Shown here piece by piece: positions 5,726-6,491 of a stretch of DNA of 6,491 nt. The notes under the pieces were generated by a model. It ran no database searches. It had not been told where the DNA came from and worked only from the letters and a program-made list of their open reading frames with translations. Numbering within the stretch: position 1 is the stretch's first letter; every line of letters starts with the position of its first letter. The position numbers and the translations under genes were made by a program. Source of the stretch: JAWXTK01 sp044433645 (GTDB lineage Bacteria; Bacteroidota; Bacteroidia; Bacteroidales; Rikenellaceae). The stretch spans positions 1 through 6,491 of the forward strand of contig JAWXTK010000037.1 in NCBI GenBank assembly GCA_044433645.1, given 5' to 3'.

Positions 5726-6491
5726 CTACTTCTTCTTTTTGCATTCGGGGAAGAGGGTGGCGTTGTACTTCTCGTAGAGGTCGAAGAGGAACTCTATGCG
5801 TGAGGTGGCGGTGGTGAAGGGGGTGGAGCGGTAGGCGGCATCTACGGCACGGTCGAGGGCGTTGTGGGCTTTGACCAGTGCTGGGGGCATTGTTATTGGG
5901 TCGTAGAGGTCGGCGAGGGAGCTGCCCTCGAATACCTGCCTTGCATCTAATACTGCTTGGGCGCACTCCTCTATCTTTGCTATTTGTTTCTCGGTGGGAT
6001 TTTCTGCCCACGGGAAGTTGTTGTAGACAATATCTTTTGAGTAACGCAATCTACTTTCAAGTCGCCCACAAACACTATTCACCCAAGCCATATTCAGACT
6101 CGACATAAGCATACCAAAATGATATAGAGAGCCGTTGGGTATTACCATACAGCTATTGTTTGCAATACTTTTCGTGTCAAATAGACTCATTGGTATATAT
6201 TTGCGATTTTCGGAAGTGTGAGCAGGCACAACAATATATGTCTCTCCGAAGTCTCTGATTTCACCAAATAACATTGGCGTTTCAGCTTTTTCCACTGTTT
6301 GTTTTCTCGTGCTATCTAACCGAAACATTTTTATAGCTTCAATCCGTTTCAAAACATTTGGCATCGCTCTTAGCTCAGCAGGCTTTGCATCAACAAGCCA
6401 TAAGCACCAACGCTTTTGTCCATTCAAAAACTCCCTTGCGCTTATTAGGGGTTTGAAGAACATCTCTGACTTAGGTTCTACTGCAATAAAC
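5726..6491 (-). CDS. MmeI-like type IIG restriction-modification/DNA methyltransferase, C-terminal part
   Basis: The frame is open to the window edge, so about 254 C-terminal residues of a protein usually near 900-1100 aa are visible; the nuclease and catalytic methyltransferase domains are outside. Positions here count from an internal Met at 6463. Family blocks: REFLNGQKRWCLWL (10-23); YIVVPAHTSENRKYIPM (76-92); SLYHFGMLMSSLNMAWV (112-128); CGRLESRLRYSKDIVYNNFPW (132-152), the strongest signature; and SSLADLYDPITMPPALVKAHNALDRAVD (181-208) of the C-terminal helical domain. Residues up to about 150 belong to the target-recognition domain that sets the methylated DNA sequence; the rest is the conserved C-terminal domain. 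The protein would methylate adenine and, if the N-terminal nuclease is present, cut nearby; a methyltransferase-only version cannot be excluded. GC jumps to about 61% over 5761-5940, against about 40% in 6001-6180. The HEPN-like gene follows after 4 nt. Confidence 0.88.
   Translation of the reverse strand, partial: FIAVEPKSEMFFKPLISAREFLNGQKRWCLWLVDAKPAELRAMPNVLKRIEAIKMFRLDSTRKQTVEKAETPMLFGEIRDFGETYIVVPAHTSENRKYIPMSLFDTKSIANNSCMVIPNGSLYHFGMLMSSLNMAWVNSVCGRLESRLRYSKDIVYNNFPWAENPTEKQIAKIEECAQAVLDARQVFEGSSLADLYDPITMPPALVKAHNALDRAVDAAYRSTPFTTATSRIEFLFDLYEKYNATLFPECKKKK

Noticed and set aside
5697..6011. A 104-codon minus-strand open frame rich in Arg and Pro
   Set aside because: It lies in another frame over the GC-rich end of the methyltransferase gene; the low-complexity product is a by-product of that composition.
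5878..6108. A 76-codon plus-strand open frame
   Set aside because: It is antisense to well-conserved MmeI-like sequence and has no promoter or recognisable domain.

Overview
The window looks like chromosomal DNA of a member of the Bacteroidota, probably the order Bacteroidales. The reasons are AT-rich intergenic DNA, several sites that match the Bacteroides-type promoter (TTTG, about 19-21 nt, TAnnTTTG), A-rich leaders without clear Shine-Dalgarno sites, tRNA genes without an encoded CCA, and a secreted serine-type sulfatase of the kind that is abundant in glycan-degrading Bacteroidales. No species is claimed.

Layout. (1) 11-1417, plus strand: a secreted sulfatase followed by a strong hairpin terminator. 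(2) 1418-1598: the spacer between two converging genes. It holds the sulfatase terminator, a run of five C-tracts that is a canonical G-quadruplex motif on the minus strand, and the rpsT terminator. (3) 1599-1956, minus strand: rpsT (S20) and tRNA-Glu(TTC), apparently one transcript from a near-perfect Bacteroides promoter at 1991-2021 that is backed by helically phased A-tracts. (4) 2167-4723, plus strand: a compact operon of a class I/II aminotransferase, rdgB (XTP/dITP pyrophosphatase) and recO (recombination mediator), with 8-nt and -4-nt junctions. (5) 4777-4851, plus strand: tRNA-Pro(GGG) with its own promoter and a 12-bp stem terminator. (6) 5017-6491, minus strand: an accessory, defence-like module. 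It consists of the C-terminal part of an MmeI-like type IIG restriction-modification/methyltransferase protein that runs off the window, followed after 4 nt by a small protein carrying an RNxxxH motif in a HEPN/DUF4145-like context.

Regions 3 to 5 are housekeeping genes: translation, nucleotide-pool cleaning, recombination repair and amino-acid metabolism. The tRNA-Pro marks the visible border between this core block and the accessory module, which points back towards it. The most interesting signal is the pairing of a specificity-bearing DNA methyltransferase/nuclease with a putative HEPN ribonuclease. The methyltransferase gene is also a compositional mosaic: roughly 60% GC over the C-terminal domain, against about 35-43% in the specificity region and in the HEPN gene. 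What this pair does cannot be settled from the window, because most of the methyltransferase lies outside it.
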